9,827 nt of DNA, from the NCBI GenBank assembly GCA_002319875.1, contig DCFS01000330.1:1-9827 (forward strand). Direction: 5' to 3'. The notes beneath the pieces were generated by a model. That model saw only the letters and a list, made by a program, of their open reading frames with translations, did not search any database and was not told the origin of the DNA. The translations under genes and the position numbers were made by a program. The stretch comes from Treponema sp. UBA1798 (GTDB lineage: Bacteria > Spirochaetota > Spirochaetia > Treponematales > Treponemataceae). Within the stretch, counting starts at the first letter, position 1. Every line of letters starts with the position of its first letter. This document shows positions 1-6,528 of this stretch, one piece after another.

Positions 1-52
1 AGAGCTGCTGGTAAAACGTTGACAGACTTTTGCAAGCGGCTCAAATATGACG

Positions 53-862
53 TTATTGTATTTCAACAGATGACTTACGCATATGATGGATAGCCCTGAT
101 TTCCATCTGCCGGACAGTTTCTGCGGAAACGCCAAGGATCCTGCTCAATTCCCTCAGTGTTTTCGGTTTCCGTTCATAATCGAAGTTATACCGTTTGCAG
201 ATGACAAGCTGTTCTTTTTCCGGCAGCTTTGAAATCAGATCATGGATTTCCTTACAGCGGATTTCTTTCATCATCAGCGTTTCAGGAGCATATGTCATAT
301 CAGTAATTATATCTCCAACGGTTGTACTGGAATCGTCGCTGCATTCAGTATCAAGACTTGATACTGAGTATGAAAACTGGCAGAGATCGCACAGAGCTTT
401 TACCGGAATATCGAGATACACAGAAAGCTCCTGTACCGACGGTTCGTGTCCTGTTTGCTGAAAAAGAACAGACTGGGCACAGGCAATACGCCGCAGCAGC
501 TCATCTTTGCGATGCGGAAGAGCAATACAGGAACATTTATTGTGAAGATACCGGAGCATATACTGCATGATCCAAGAGTAGGCATATGTGGAAAAGCGGG
601 TATTAAATCCGGTTTTATACTTTGATGCCGCTGTCATAAGACCGAGATTCCCTTCCTGAATCAGATCCATAACAGATACCTGGGAAGTATTGAATTTTCT
701 TGCTATACTGACGACAAGCCGGAGATTGCACTTTACCAGTTTTATCCGGGCGGCATCGTCACCTTCCCCGATACGCTTTGCAAGGGCACATTCCTCATCG
801 GCAGACAGTAAACTGAAACGACGAATTTCCTGTATGTAACTTTGATAGCCAGTTTTGTCCAT
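53..862 (-). CDS. sigma-70 family RNA polymerase sigma factor (short group 2-like, treponeme type)
   Basis: A 269-residue promoter-recognition subunit that would direct RNA polymerase to a subset of promoters. Visible parts in order: region 1.2 (about residues 5-37); regions 2.1-2.2 with DLIQEGNLGL at 66-75, the core-polymerase contact; regions 2.3-2.4 with RFSTYAYSWIMQ at 89-100, which melts and reads the -10 element; a region 3-like stretch (about 118-160); and region 4 (about 205-263) with a helix-turn-helix TLRELSRILGVSAETVRQME at 235-254 for the -35 element. It lacks the long N-terminal region 1.1 of a housekeeping RpoD and is far shorter, so it is probably an alternative factor. Where RpoD has a tryptophan pair (WWIRQ), only the second tryptophan is kept (SWIMQ). 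The ATG at 860-862 is preceded by TAAGGAGA with 8 nt spacing, which supports this start. It lies 260 bp downstream of the KamA gene with its own candidate promoters. Its regulon cannot be told from sequence. Family call is firm; subgroup is inferred. Confidence 0.93.
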   Translation of the reverse strand: MDKTGYQSYIQEIRRFSLLSADEECALAKRIGEGDDAARIKLVKCNLRLVVSIARKFNTSQVSVMDLIQEGNLGLMTAASKYKTGFNTRFSTYAYSWIMQYMLRYLHNKCSCIALPHRKDELLRRIACAQSVLFQQTGHEPSVQELSVYLDIPVKALCDLCQFSYSVSSLDTECSDDSSTTVGDIITDMTYAPETLMMKEIRCKEIHDLISKLPEKEQLVICKRYNFDYERKPKTLRELSRILGVSAETVRQMEIRAIHHMRKSSVEIQ

Positions 863-906
863 TTATCAATTCTCCTTACAGTACTACTTTTTCTTATATT
901 AGTAGC

Positions 907-936
907 ATTATACATGCCAACTTTAACCGGTACTAA
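907..936 (-). promoter_or_regulatory. candidate proximal promoter of the sigma factor gene
   Basis: On the minus strand a perfect TATAAT lies at 907-912, about 45 nt upstream of the sigma factor ATG. With an 18-nt spacer the -35 position reads TTAGTA (931-936), which matches the consensus poorly. The -10 match is direct observation; promoter activity is inference. Confidence 0.35.
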
Positions 937-970
937 GCAAAACATTTATCTGATGACAGCAAGTTGTTTT

Positions 971-998
971 ATTATAAATAAATGGAATTAAAAATCAG
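971..998 (-). promoter_or_regulatory. candidate distal promoter of the sigma factor gene
   Basis: A second perfect minus-strand TATAAT lies at 971-976. With a 16-nt spacer the -35 position reads CTGATT (993-998), a weak match. The region is AT-rich, so a chance TATAAT is quite possible. Confidence 0.22.
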
Positions 999-1059
999 TT
1001 AAGAAAAGAAAAATTACAGTACAAAAACATAAAATGGAACTAGTGAAGGGATTATCAGT

Positions 1060-1118
1060 GTATACTTTTTAATACATGAACGAAATATACCTGACCATAA
1101 ATGTATAAAAAAGTATAC
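1060..1118. repeat. long AT-rich inverted repeat after the KamA gene
   Basis: GTATACTTTTTAATACAT at 1060-1077 is the reverse complement of ATGTATAAAAAAGTATAC at 1101-1118 except for one position: 17 of 18 match across a 23-nt loop. It begins 4 bp past the TAG stop of the KamA gene and lies in the 260-bp gap before the sigma factor gene. Neither strand shows a T-tract directly after the second arm, so it does not look like a standard intrinsic terminator. It could be a transcript-end hairpin that protects mRNA, a cruciform-forming site, or a protein-binding palindrome. Confidence 0.7.
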
Positions 1119-1122
1119 TATA

Positions 1123-2211
1123 CTAAAAAGGATACGACCAGATACACTGATTTTCGTCAGTAAACATATATGAAGAGCCTTCTTTACGGATCCGTACAGA
1201 CATAAGCTCAGGATCGAGCTGAAGAAGATTGACTTTTCCGCCTCCTCCGGGAAGATCTACCGCATATACCGGAGTAGACAGCCCGGATAATTCCTGCCGG
1301 AGATGCTCATAGAGCCGTACCCCCTCCTGTAAAGGAACACGGAAATGAGATGTCCCCGGTGCAAGATCTCCCTGAAACAGATACCCGGGTTTTATTCCCA
1401 TAGAGGTAAGCTTATGAAACAGTTCCGACAGAACAGAGACACTGTCGTTGATACCGCGCAGCAGAACAGTCTGCGACTGTACAGGAATCCCTGCATCGAC
1501 AATCATCTGAAGAGCGTTGAAAGATTCCGGCGAATACCGTTCACTTATTTCCACAGGATGATTTATATGAGGAATTACCCATAAAGGCCTTTTTTGTTTC
1601 ATCAATGCAATCAGCTGCGGCGTTATACGTTCAGGACAGAATACCGGTGCCCTGGTACAAATACGGATAAGAAGACTGTCTTCACTATACCTGCGTGTAA
1701 CCGATTTTTCATGTGCATCTCTGAAAACATCTATCAGTTCCGAAATCTGATCATCAGTACCGGTCAGACAGTCTCCGCCGGAAAAGAGGACTTCCTGTAT
1801 TTCCGGATGGTGTTCCAGATATTCGCATATTCTGCTTTGCTCAGTACGATCGACGAAACCTGCTTCCTTTATCTGCGAACATCGTCTGAAACAATACCGG
1901 CAGTTTGCAAAACAGCGGCCTGTCGTCAGAACCAGAATACGATTTTTATACTGGTGAACGGCACGCGCTGTCACCTGAAATCTGTGAGCGCCGAGAGGAT
2001 CCCGTATTTCGGCAGGAAGAATATGCCGTTCGGCAGGGGTTTCGTATAACTGAGCCTTCATGGCAGTAAAAGCAGCCATATTGCCATCATCTTTTAAGCG
2101 TTGCAAAACCCTGAGCATATGTGCGGAAACCAATTCCGGTAAAGCATTATCAGCAGATTCCATAACGGCGGAAAGTATAAGCACAAATACCGGTATATGC
2201 AAGTAAACCAC
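1123..2211 (-). CDS. KamA-family radical SAM protein (lysine 2,3-aminomutase-like)
   Basis: A 4Fe-4S, S-adenosylmethionine and PLP enzyme of the lysine 2,3-aminomutase/EpmB family; it would interconvert an alpha-amino and a beta-amino acid group, with lysine as the expected substrate. The cluster motif is CFANCRYC (Cys100, Cys104, Cys107), followed by FRRC, whose arginine pair sits where family members bind the substrate carboxylate. SGGD at 144-147 is the SAM-contact motif. PGGGGK at 321-326 gives the PLP-binding Lys326. Asp282 (GDLAPGTSHFR) and Asp319 (VDLPGGGGK) align with the two aspartates that hold the lysine side-chain amine in true aminomutases. At 362 residues it is shorter than clostridial enzymes (about 416) and lacks their C-terminal cysteine cluster. 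It could make free beta-lysine or modify elongation factor P; sequence alone does not decide. The start is uncertain: the longest frame opens with GTG at 2211, ATG codons lie at 2163 and 2118, and none has a clear ribosome binding site. Confidence 0.88.
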   Translation of the reverse strand: MVYLHIPVFVLILSAVMESADNALPELVSAHMLRVLQRLKDDGNMAAFTAMKAQLYETPAERHILPAEIRDPLGAHRFQVTARAVHQYKNRILVLTTGRCFANCRYCFRRCSQIKEAGFVDRTEQSRICEYLEHHPEIQEVLFSGGDCLTGTDDQISELIDVFRDAHEKSVTRRYSEDSLLIRICTRAPVFCPERITPQLIALMKQKRPLWVIPHINHPVEISERYSPESFNALQMIVDAGIPVQSQTVLLRGINDSVSVLSELFHKLTSMGIKPGYLFQGDLAPGTSHFRVPLQEGVRLYEHLRQELSGLSTPVYAVDLPGGGGKVNLLQLDPELMSVRIRKEGSSYMFTDENQCIWSYPF

Positions 2212-2287
2212 ACAGTTGCACAGGCTTTAGCTATAATGCGATAAAGGCATCAAAGGCGGCGGCTTTTACGACCATACAGCGAGCATC

Positions 2288-3973
2288 TCAGAACAGACCT
2301 GATATCACACCGTTATCATCAACATCAATATCGAGGGCTGCAGGACGTTTCGGTAAACCGGGCATCGTCATGATATCACCGGCAAACACGACTACAAAAC
2401 CCGCACCGGAATACAACTGTACATCACGGACAGGAAAGTCGTATCCCTTCGGTGCACCGTACAGGCTTTTGTCATGGCTTATCGAATTCTGTGTCTTCGC
2501 AATGCATACCGGCAGATTTCCGTATCCCTGAGCAGTGTAAAGATCCAGTTTTTTTAATGCAGACGCCTCAAACACCACTTTACCGGCTCGGTATATATTT
2601 ACTGCAATCGTCTCGATCTTTTCCTTTAAAGGCATTTCCAGAGGATACAGATAGTGAAAATCCGCCTTTCCTTTGTCACAGATATCTGCCACAGTTTCTG
2701 CCAGCTCTTCAGCTCCCCTGCCGCCTTTTTCCCAACCTTCACAAACGACAGCTTTCGTACCGAAGCGTGCGCACATATCTTCCAGAAGACGTATCTCTTC
2801 TTCCGTATCGGAAACAAAACGGTTCACCGCCACAACCGGAGGGACTCCGTATTTTTTCATATTTTCAATATGTACTGCAAGATTGTCAAAACCCTTTGCA
2901 AGCGCGCCGGTATCGGGTCTGGCAAGGTCGGTTTTTGCTACACCACCGTGCATCTTGAGCGCACGGATCGTAGCAACAATAACTGCCGCCGAAGGCGCAA
3001 TCCCGGCAGCACGGCATTTGATATCACAGAATTTTTCCGCTCCGAGGTCGGCAGCAAATCCTGCCTCCGTAACGACATAATCGCTGCATGCAAGAGCGCT
3101 CAGCGTCGCATTGATACTGTTACAGCCATGCGCAATGTTCGCAAACGGGCCGCCGTGTACAAACGCAGGTGTTTTTTCAAGCGTCTGTACCAGATTCGGC
3201 CGCAAAGCATCTTTCAGCAGGGCAGCAACAGCACCGACACATTCAAGCCGGGCAAATTTTACCGGCTCCCTGTTATAATTCTGACCGATAACAATATTGC
3301 CAATCCGTTCCTTAAGCTCTCTGATAGTACGGGACAGACAGACTATTGCCATTATTTCGCTTGCTACGGAAATACAGAAATGATCTTCCCGGGGAGTACC
3401 ATCAGCTTTTCCGCCAAGACCTGCAACGATATTACGAAGTTCGCGGTCATTCAGATCAACACATCGTTTCCAGGTGATGGTACGGGGATCTATTTCCAGT
3501 TCATTCCCCTGCTGTATGTGATTATCGACAAGAGCTGCTATCAGATTGTTTGCTATCGAAATCGCGTGAATATCTCCGGTAAAATGCAGGTTTATGTCTT
3601 CCATCGGAACAATCTGCGCATATCCGCCGCCGCAGGCACCACCTTTTATGCCGAAACACGGCCCCAGAGACGGTTCGCGAAGCGCGATCACTGATTTTCT
3701 GCCGATCCTCCTCAGGCCGTCGCCGAGTCCGATGGAAACAGTCGATTTTCCTTCTCCGGCAGGGGTTGGTGTAATGGCCGTTACCAGTATCAGTTTACCG
3801 CGGACGGAAGGATCACAAGCTTTCGCCTGAAGCGTACGGAGTTCTTCCATTGTAAGCTTTGCCTTATACATTCCGTACAGCTCAAGCTGATCTGCCGTAA
3901 TACCGATTTTTGCCGCAACCGCAGTAATCGGGTCCATCCTGTTTTTTTGAGCAATTTCAATATCTGACAACAT
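2288..3973 (-). CDS. fhs: formate--tetrahydrofolate ligase (10-formyl-THF synthetase)
   Basis: Cytoplasmic enzyme that joins formate to tetrahydrofolate with ATP to give 10-formyl-THF, feeding purine and formyl-methionine synthesis or, in acetogens, the methyl branch of the Wood-Ljungdahl pathway. At 561 residues it has the normal bacterial monofunctional length (about 556-560). Visible motifs: the phosphate-binding loop PTPAGEGKS at 69-77; the family signature around GIKGGACGGGY at 108-118, with cysteine at 114 where alanine is usual; GPFANIAHG at 275-283; and the second signature VATIRALKMHGG at 333-344. The ATG at 3971-3973 follows AAGAGG with 10 nt spacing. It is the first gene of the leftward block, 76 bp before the KamA gene, and diverges from the sugar transporter operon. 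No other one-carbon genes are in the window, so acetogenesis cannot be inferred. The protein is intact and the call is firm. Confidence 0.98.
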   Translation of the reverse strand: MLSDIEIAQKNRMDPITAVAAKIGITADQLELYGMYKAKLTMEELRTLQAKACDPSVRGKLILVTAITPTPAGEGKSTVSIGLGDGLRRIGRKSVIALREPSLGPCFGIKGGACGGGYAQIVPMEDINLHFTGDIHAISIANNLIAALVDNHIQQGNELEIDPRTITWKRCVDLNDRELRNIVAGLGGKADGTPREDHFCISVASEIMAIVCLSRTIRELKERIGNIVIGQNYNREPVKFARLECVGAVAALLKDALRPNLVQTLEKTPAFVHGGPFANIAHGCNSINATLSALACSDYVVTEAGFAADLGAEKFCDIKCRAAGIAPSAAVIVATIRALKMHGGVAKTDLARPDTGALAKGFDNLAVHIENMKKYGVPPVVAVNRFVSDTEEEIRLLEDMCARFGTKAVVCEGWEKGGRGAEELAETVADICDKGKADFHYLYPLEMPLKEKIETIAVNIYRAGKVVFEASALKKLDLYTAQGYGNLPVCIAKTQNSISHDKSLYGAPKGYDFPVRDVQLYSGAGFVVVFAGDIMTMPGLPKRPAALDIDVDDNGVISGLF

Positions 3974-4003
3974 TGGATACCATCCTCTTTTCGTTCGATA
4001 TCC

Positions 4004-4032
4004 ATTTTACAGGAAAAAAAAGACATTCGCAA
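4004..4032 (-). promoter_or_regulatory. candidate fhs promoter
   Basis: On the minus strand, TTGCGA (4027-4032) and TAAAAT (4004-4009) are separated by exactly 17 nt, matching the vegetative consensus at 4 of 6 and 5 of 6 positions. This would give a leader of about 24 nt including the AAGAGG ribosome binding site. A second possible pair further upstream, TTTACA (4053-4058) and TGTAAT (4032-4037), has a short 15-nt spacer. The leader is too short to hold a folate riboswitch. Confidence 0.45.
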
Positions 4033-4087
4033 TTACAGCATTCAGTACACACTGTAAAAAAAGCCGGTTAAATTCTGATATCTTCTC

Positions 4088-4093
4088 TATAAT
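4088..4093 (+). promoter_or_regulatory. possible -10 element of the sugar transporter operon
   Basis: A perfect plus-strand TATAAT lies about 130 nt upstream of the binding-protein ATG. No convincing -35 hexamer is found 16-18 nt upstream. An alternative pair, TTTGCA (4129-4134) with TAGAAA (4152-4157) and a 17-nt spacer, matches 4 of 6 in each box. The sequence does not say which, if either, is used. Confidence 0.25.
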
Positions 4094-4168
4094 TCTTCCG
4101 TAATTTCAATGACGTTTCCGTGCTACAGTTTGCAGTTTTAGTGATAGTATGTAGAAAAAAAGCGTGCA

Positions 4169-4181
4169 ACAATACTATTGT
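4169..4181. promoter_or_regulatory. perfect 13-bp palindrome upstream of the transporter operon
   Basis: ACAATACTATTGT is two perfect 6-bp half-sites around a central C. It is placed 41 nt before the binding-protein ATG, a usual position for a repressor operator. AT-rich DNA makes such palindromes fairly common and no regulator gene is adjacent, so the operator role is a guess. Confidence 0.25.
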
Positions 4182-4205
4182 ATTAATTTGTATTCTTATT
4201 TTGAC

Positions 4206-4212
4206 AAGGAGG
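4206..4212 (+). promoter_or_regulatory. strong ribosome binding site fixing the binding-protein start
   Basis: AAGGAGG sits 9 nt before the ATG at 4222. It selects this start over the longer in-frame reading that opens near 4120, and places the signal peptide exactly at the N-terminus. Confidence 0.85.
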
Positions 4213-4221
4213 ACTAAAAGT

Positions 4222-5517
4222 ATGAATAGTAAAAAGACAGCAGCCCTGGCACTCAGCATACTGCTTGCACTACCGGTGGCAGTAACGGCTGGCGGAAATA
4301 AAGACGCCGGTGCGGAGAAAAAGAGCAGCTATATGCGCTTTGCCTGGTGGGGAAATCCGTCTCGGGATGAACGTACTATTAAAGTTGCACAAATGTATAT
4401 GGCTGCAAACCCGGGAACGACGATCGATACGGAAACAACGGGCTGGGCCGGATATTGGGATAAACTGAATACCCAGGCAGGTACCAATACGCTGCCGGAT
4501 CTGATGCAGCACGACTATGCATACCTGTACCAGTGGGCCAGCAGAAATCAGCTGCTCGATCTGACAAAGTATATGAAAAGCGGCGTCATCAATACGTCAA
4601 AAATCGATTCTTCCATTCTCGCGGCGGGTACAGTCAACGGGAAAGTCTACGGAATCAGTATGGGCACCAATGCCATGGGCCTGTGCTATAATAAAAATAT
4701 TCTGGAAAAGGCCGGCGTCAAAATCGACCAGCTCAAGTGGACATGGAATGATCTGGAACAGATATCCACAACCATCTACCAGAAAACCGGGGTACAGACT
4801 ATCCCGTTCGGGACGATTGATGTCCGGCCGATATTTGAAAACGAACTGCGCCAGACGGGTGCTTCTTTCTATGCAAAAGACGGTAAAAGCCTCGGCTTTA
4901 CCGATACATCCATGCTGAAAAATTTCTGGGACATGCAGGTACGGATGATAAAGGCTGGCGTTATGCTTCCAGCGGATGTCGCATTCGTTACGGTCACCGT
5001 TGACGAGAGCCTTTTTGCAAAGGAAAAGAGCTGGTGTGATTTCGTCTGGAGCAATCAGCTGATAGCCACCCAGAAAGCGCTCAACAAACCTATCGAACTT
5101 GTACTGATGCCCAGAATCCAGAATGCAAAAAGACCGGGCACCTATCTTAAACCTTCCATGTTTTTCTCGATTCCCGCCAGTGCGGAAAATCCCGATATGG
5201 CAGCAAAAGTGCTGAACTATTACCTTAACGACCTCAAGGCGAACGATGTTCTTCTCGGCGAACGCGGCGTTCCCTGCCCGAGCGACGTTCTGGCGAGCGT
5301 ATCGGCGAAAGTCGACCCTGTCATGAAACAGTCATACGATTTTGTTGCAGTTGCTGCAAAAAACTCCAGTCCTATCGACCCTCCTGATCCGTCTGCTTCA
5401 GGTGAAGTCCTGAAAATTCTGCGTGACGTTACCCAGGAAGTCCTTACCGGGGCTATTACATCCGATGAAGGTGTAAAAAAGTTCGTGGAAAAAGCGAATG
5501 CAGCTCTTGCAAAATAA
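4222..5517 (+). CDS. carbohydrate ABC transporter solute-binding protein (CUT1 family)
   Basis: A 431-residue extracytoplasmic receptor that captures a sugar or glycoside and delivers it to the two permeases encoded downstream. The N-terminus is a signal peptide: a KK pair at 4-5, a hydrophobic core at about 7-21, then VTA followed by GG, which fits signal peptidase I cleavage after Ala23. There is no lipobox cysteine, so it is expected to be soluble in the periplasm rather than a lipoprotein. The mature protein starts with the usual family-1 binding-protein pattern (MRFAWWGNPSRDERT, about 38-52) and TETTGWAGYWDKL at 70-82, followed by NTLPDLMQHD at 89-98; aromatic residues are frequent, as in sugar-binding clefts. 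Length is normal. It is first in a three-gene operon, and a hairpin-T-tract right after its stop probably raises its yield over the permeases. No glycosidase or kinase is adjacent, so the sugar cannot be named. Confidence 0.93.
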   Translation: MNSKKTAALALSILLALPVAVTAGGNKDAGAEKKSSYMRFAWWGNPSRDERTIKVAQMYMAANPGTTIDTETTGWAGYWDKLNTQAGTNTLPDLMQHDYAYLYQWASRNQLLDLTKYMKSGVINTSKIDSSILAAGTVNGKVYGISMGTNAMGLCYNKNILEKAGVKIDQLKWTWNDLEQISTTIYQKTGVQTIPFGTIDVRPIFENELRQTGASFYAKDGKSLGFTDTSMLKNFWDMQVRMIKAGVMLPADVAFVTVTVDESLFAKEKSWCDFVWSNQLIATQKALNKPIELVLMPRIQNAKRPGTYLKPSMFFSIPASAENPDMAAKVLNYYLNDLKANDVLLGERGVPCPSDVLASVSAKVDPVMKQSYDFVAVAAKNSSPIDPPDPSASGEVLKILRDVTQEVLTGAITSDEGVKKFVEKANAALAK

Positions 5518-5534
5518 CGGATAATCCAGAATGG

Positions 5535-5573
5535 GGCTGCCTGAAAAGTAATTGCGGGCAGCCTTTTCTTTTT
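5535..5573 (+). terminator. intercistronic attenuator/terminator after the binding-protein gene
   Basis: GGCTGCCTG (5535-5543) pairs with CGGGCAGCC (5555-5563) as a 9-bp stem with one G-U pair and an 11-nt loop, followed directly by TTTTCTTTTT (5564-5573). This is a standard intrinsic terminator form located inside the operon, 18 nt past the stop of the binding-protein gene and just before the first permease. It likely lets only part of the transcripts continue. The permease ribosome binding site starts 2 nt after the T-tract. Confidence 0.85.
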
Positions 5574-5587
5574 CAGGAGTATACATA

Positions 5588-6526
5588 ATGAAGAAACAGC
5601 CGGAATTTGTTCATCATCCGGAGTTGAAGAAAAAACGTCTGATGCAGGATGTTGCCGGATATGCGTTCATCAGCCCCTGGCTGATAGGTTTTTTTGCGTT
5701 CTCAATAATACCGATTCTGGTATCCCTTTATTATTCGTTTACAAAATACGATATTCTCAGTACACCGGTATTTGCCGGCCTTGCAAATTATAAAAACATG
5801 ATACACGACGACCTGTTCTGGCAGTCGCTTAAAGTTACTTTTTTTTATGCATTCGTCTCTGTTCCTCTGAGACTTATTTTTGCGTTTTTCGTCGCGATGC
5901 TGTTTAACCGGGGAACAAAAGCCATCCGGGTTTATCAGGCAGTATATTACCTGCCATCCATTGTCGGCGGGAGTATTGCAATAGCAGTCATGTGGCGGAG
6001 ACTTTTCATGTCTGACGGCGCTCTCAATGCAGCACTCGGTCTGATTGGTCTTCATTCAACAATAAGCTGGATTGGACGGGCAGATACGGCGATATGGACC
6101 CTTATTATTCTTGCCGTATGGCAGTTCGGTTCTTCAATGCTCATATTTCTTGCAGGCCTCCGGCAGATTCCCCAGACGTATTACGAAGCGGCTTCCATTG
6201 ACGGCGCAGGCAGAATCATGCAGTTTATTCATATTACGATACCCCAGATGACACCTGTAATCTTTTTTAACCTCGTCATGCAGCTTATAAACGGGTTTAC
6301 GGTCTTTACACAGGCCTTCGTCGTTTCCGGGGGATCCGGGGACCCTATGAACAGTACACTCGTCTATGCGCTGTATCTATACCAGAACGCGTTCAAATAT
6401 TTCGACATGGGATACAGTTCCGCACTTGCATGGATACTGGTACTTATTATCGCTCTTTTCACCGGATTCCTGTTTAAGACATCAGGCAAATGGGTATTTT
6501 ACGAATCGAAAGCAGGAGGCAACTGA
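5588..6526 (+). CDS. carbohydrate ABC transporter permease, MalF/UgpA type
   Basis: A 312-residue inner-membrane subunit that forms half of the translocation channel. About six hydrophobic segments are visible, near residues 26-50, 83-107, 117-137, 168-190, 223-246 and 277-298. The ATPase-docking EAA loop reads YYEAASIDGAGRIMQF at 198-213 with the usual IPQMTP following (218-223), a full match to the family pattern. The ATG at 5588 follows AGGAG (5575-5579) by 8 nt; the frame stays open upstream, but that part overlaps the terminator hairpin and is not coding. The gene follows the binding-protein gene across the attenuator and ends 2 bp before the second permease start, so the two permeases are translated together. 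The substrate is unknown. Confidence 0.95.
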   Translation: MKKQPEFVHHPELKKKRLMQDVAGYAFISPWLIGFFAFSIIPILVSLYYSFTKYDILSTPVFAGLANYKNMIHDDLFWQSLKVTFFYAFVSVPLRLIFAFFVAMLFNRGTKAIRVYQAVYYLPSIVGGSIAIAVMWRRLFMSDGALNAALGLIGLHSTISWIGRADTAIWTLIILAVWQFGSSMLIFLAGLRQIPQTYYEAASIDGAGRIMQFIHITIPQMTPVIFFNLVMQLINGFTVFTQAFVVSGGSGDPMNSTLVYALYLYQNAFKYFDMGYSSALAWILVLIIALFTGFLFKTSGKWVFYESKAGGN

Positions 6527-6528
6527 GT

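Noticed and set aside
19..48. TTGACA at 19-24 as a plus-strand promoter
   Set aside because: The hexamer 17-18 nt downstream (CAAATA or AAATAT) matches only 3 of 6, and nothing is encoded rightward from it.
1..52. Terminator or gene fragment left of the sigma factor gene
   Set aside because: No hairpin with a T-tract and no recognisable coding signal is seen in these 52 bases.
1060..1118. Calling the long inverted repeat an intrinsic terminator
   Set aside because: No T-tract follows the second arm on either strand, and the stem is AT-rich.
1594..2049. A 151-codon plus-strand open frame opposite the KamA gene
   Set aside because: It is antisense to the radical SAM core, has no ribosome binding site and no recognisable domain.
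2654..3694. A 346-codon plus-strand open frame opposite fhs, plus several shorter ones there
   Set aside because: It lies entirely antisense to a full-length, strongly conserved fhs; its translation is rich in Cys, Arg and Phe with no recognisable motif, as expected of a shadow frame.
3974..4060. Folate (THF) riboswitch in the fhs leader
   Set aside because: The likely leader is only about 24 nt, and no conserved multi-stem structure is visible by eye.
4120..4221. Upstream in-frame extension of the binding protein
   Set aside because: AAGGAGG directly before the ATG at 4222 and the signal peptide starting there decide the start; the extension would bury the signal peptide.
5552..5587. Upstream in-frame extension of the first permease
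   Set aside because: It overlaps the terminator hairpin and T-tract, and AGGAG lies 8 nt before the ATG at 5588.
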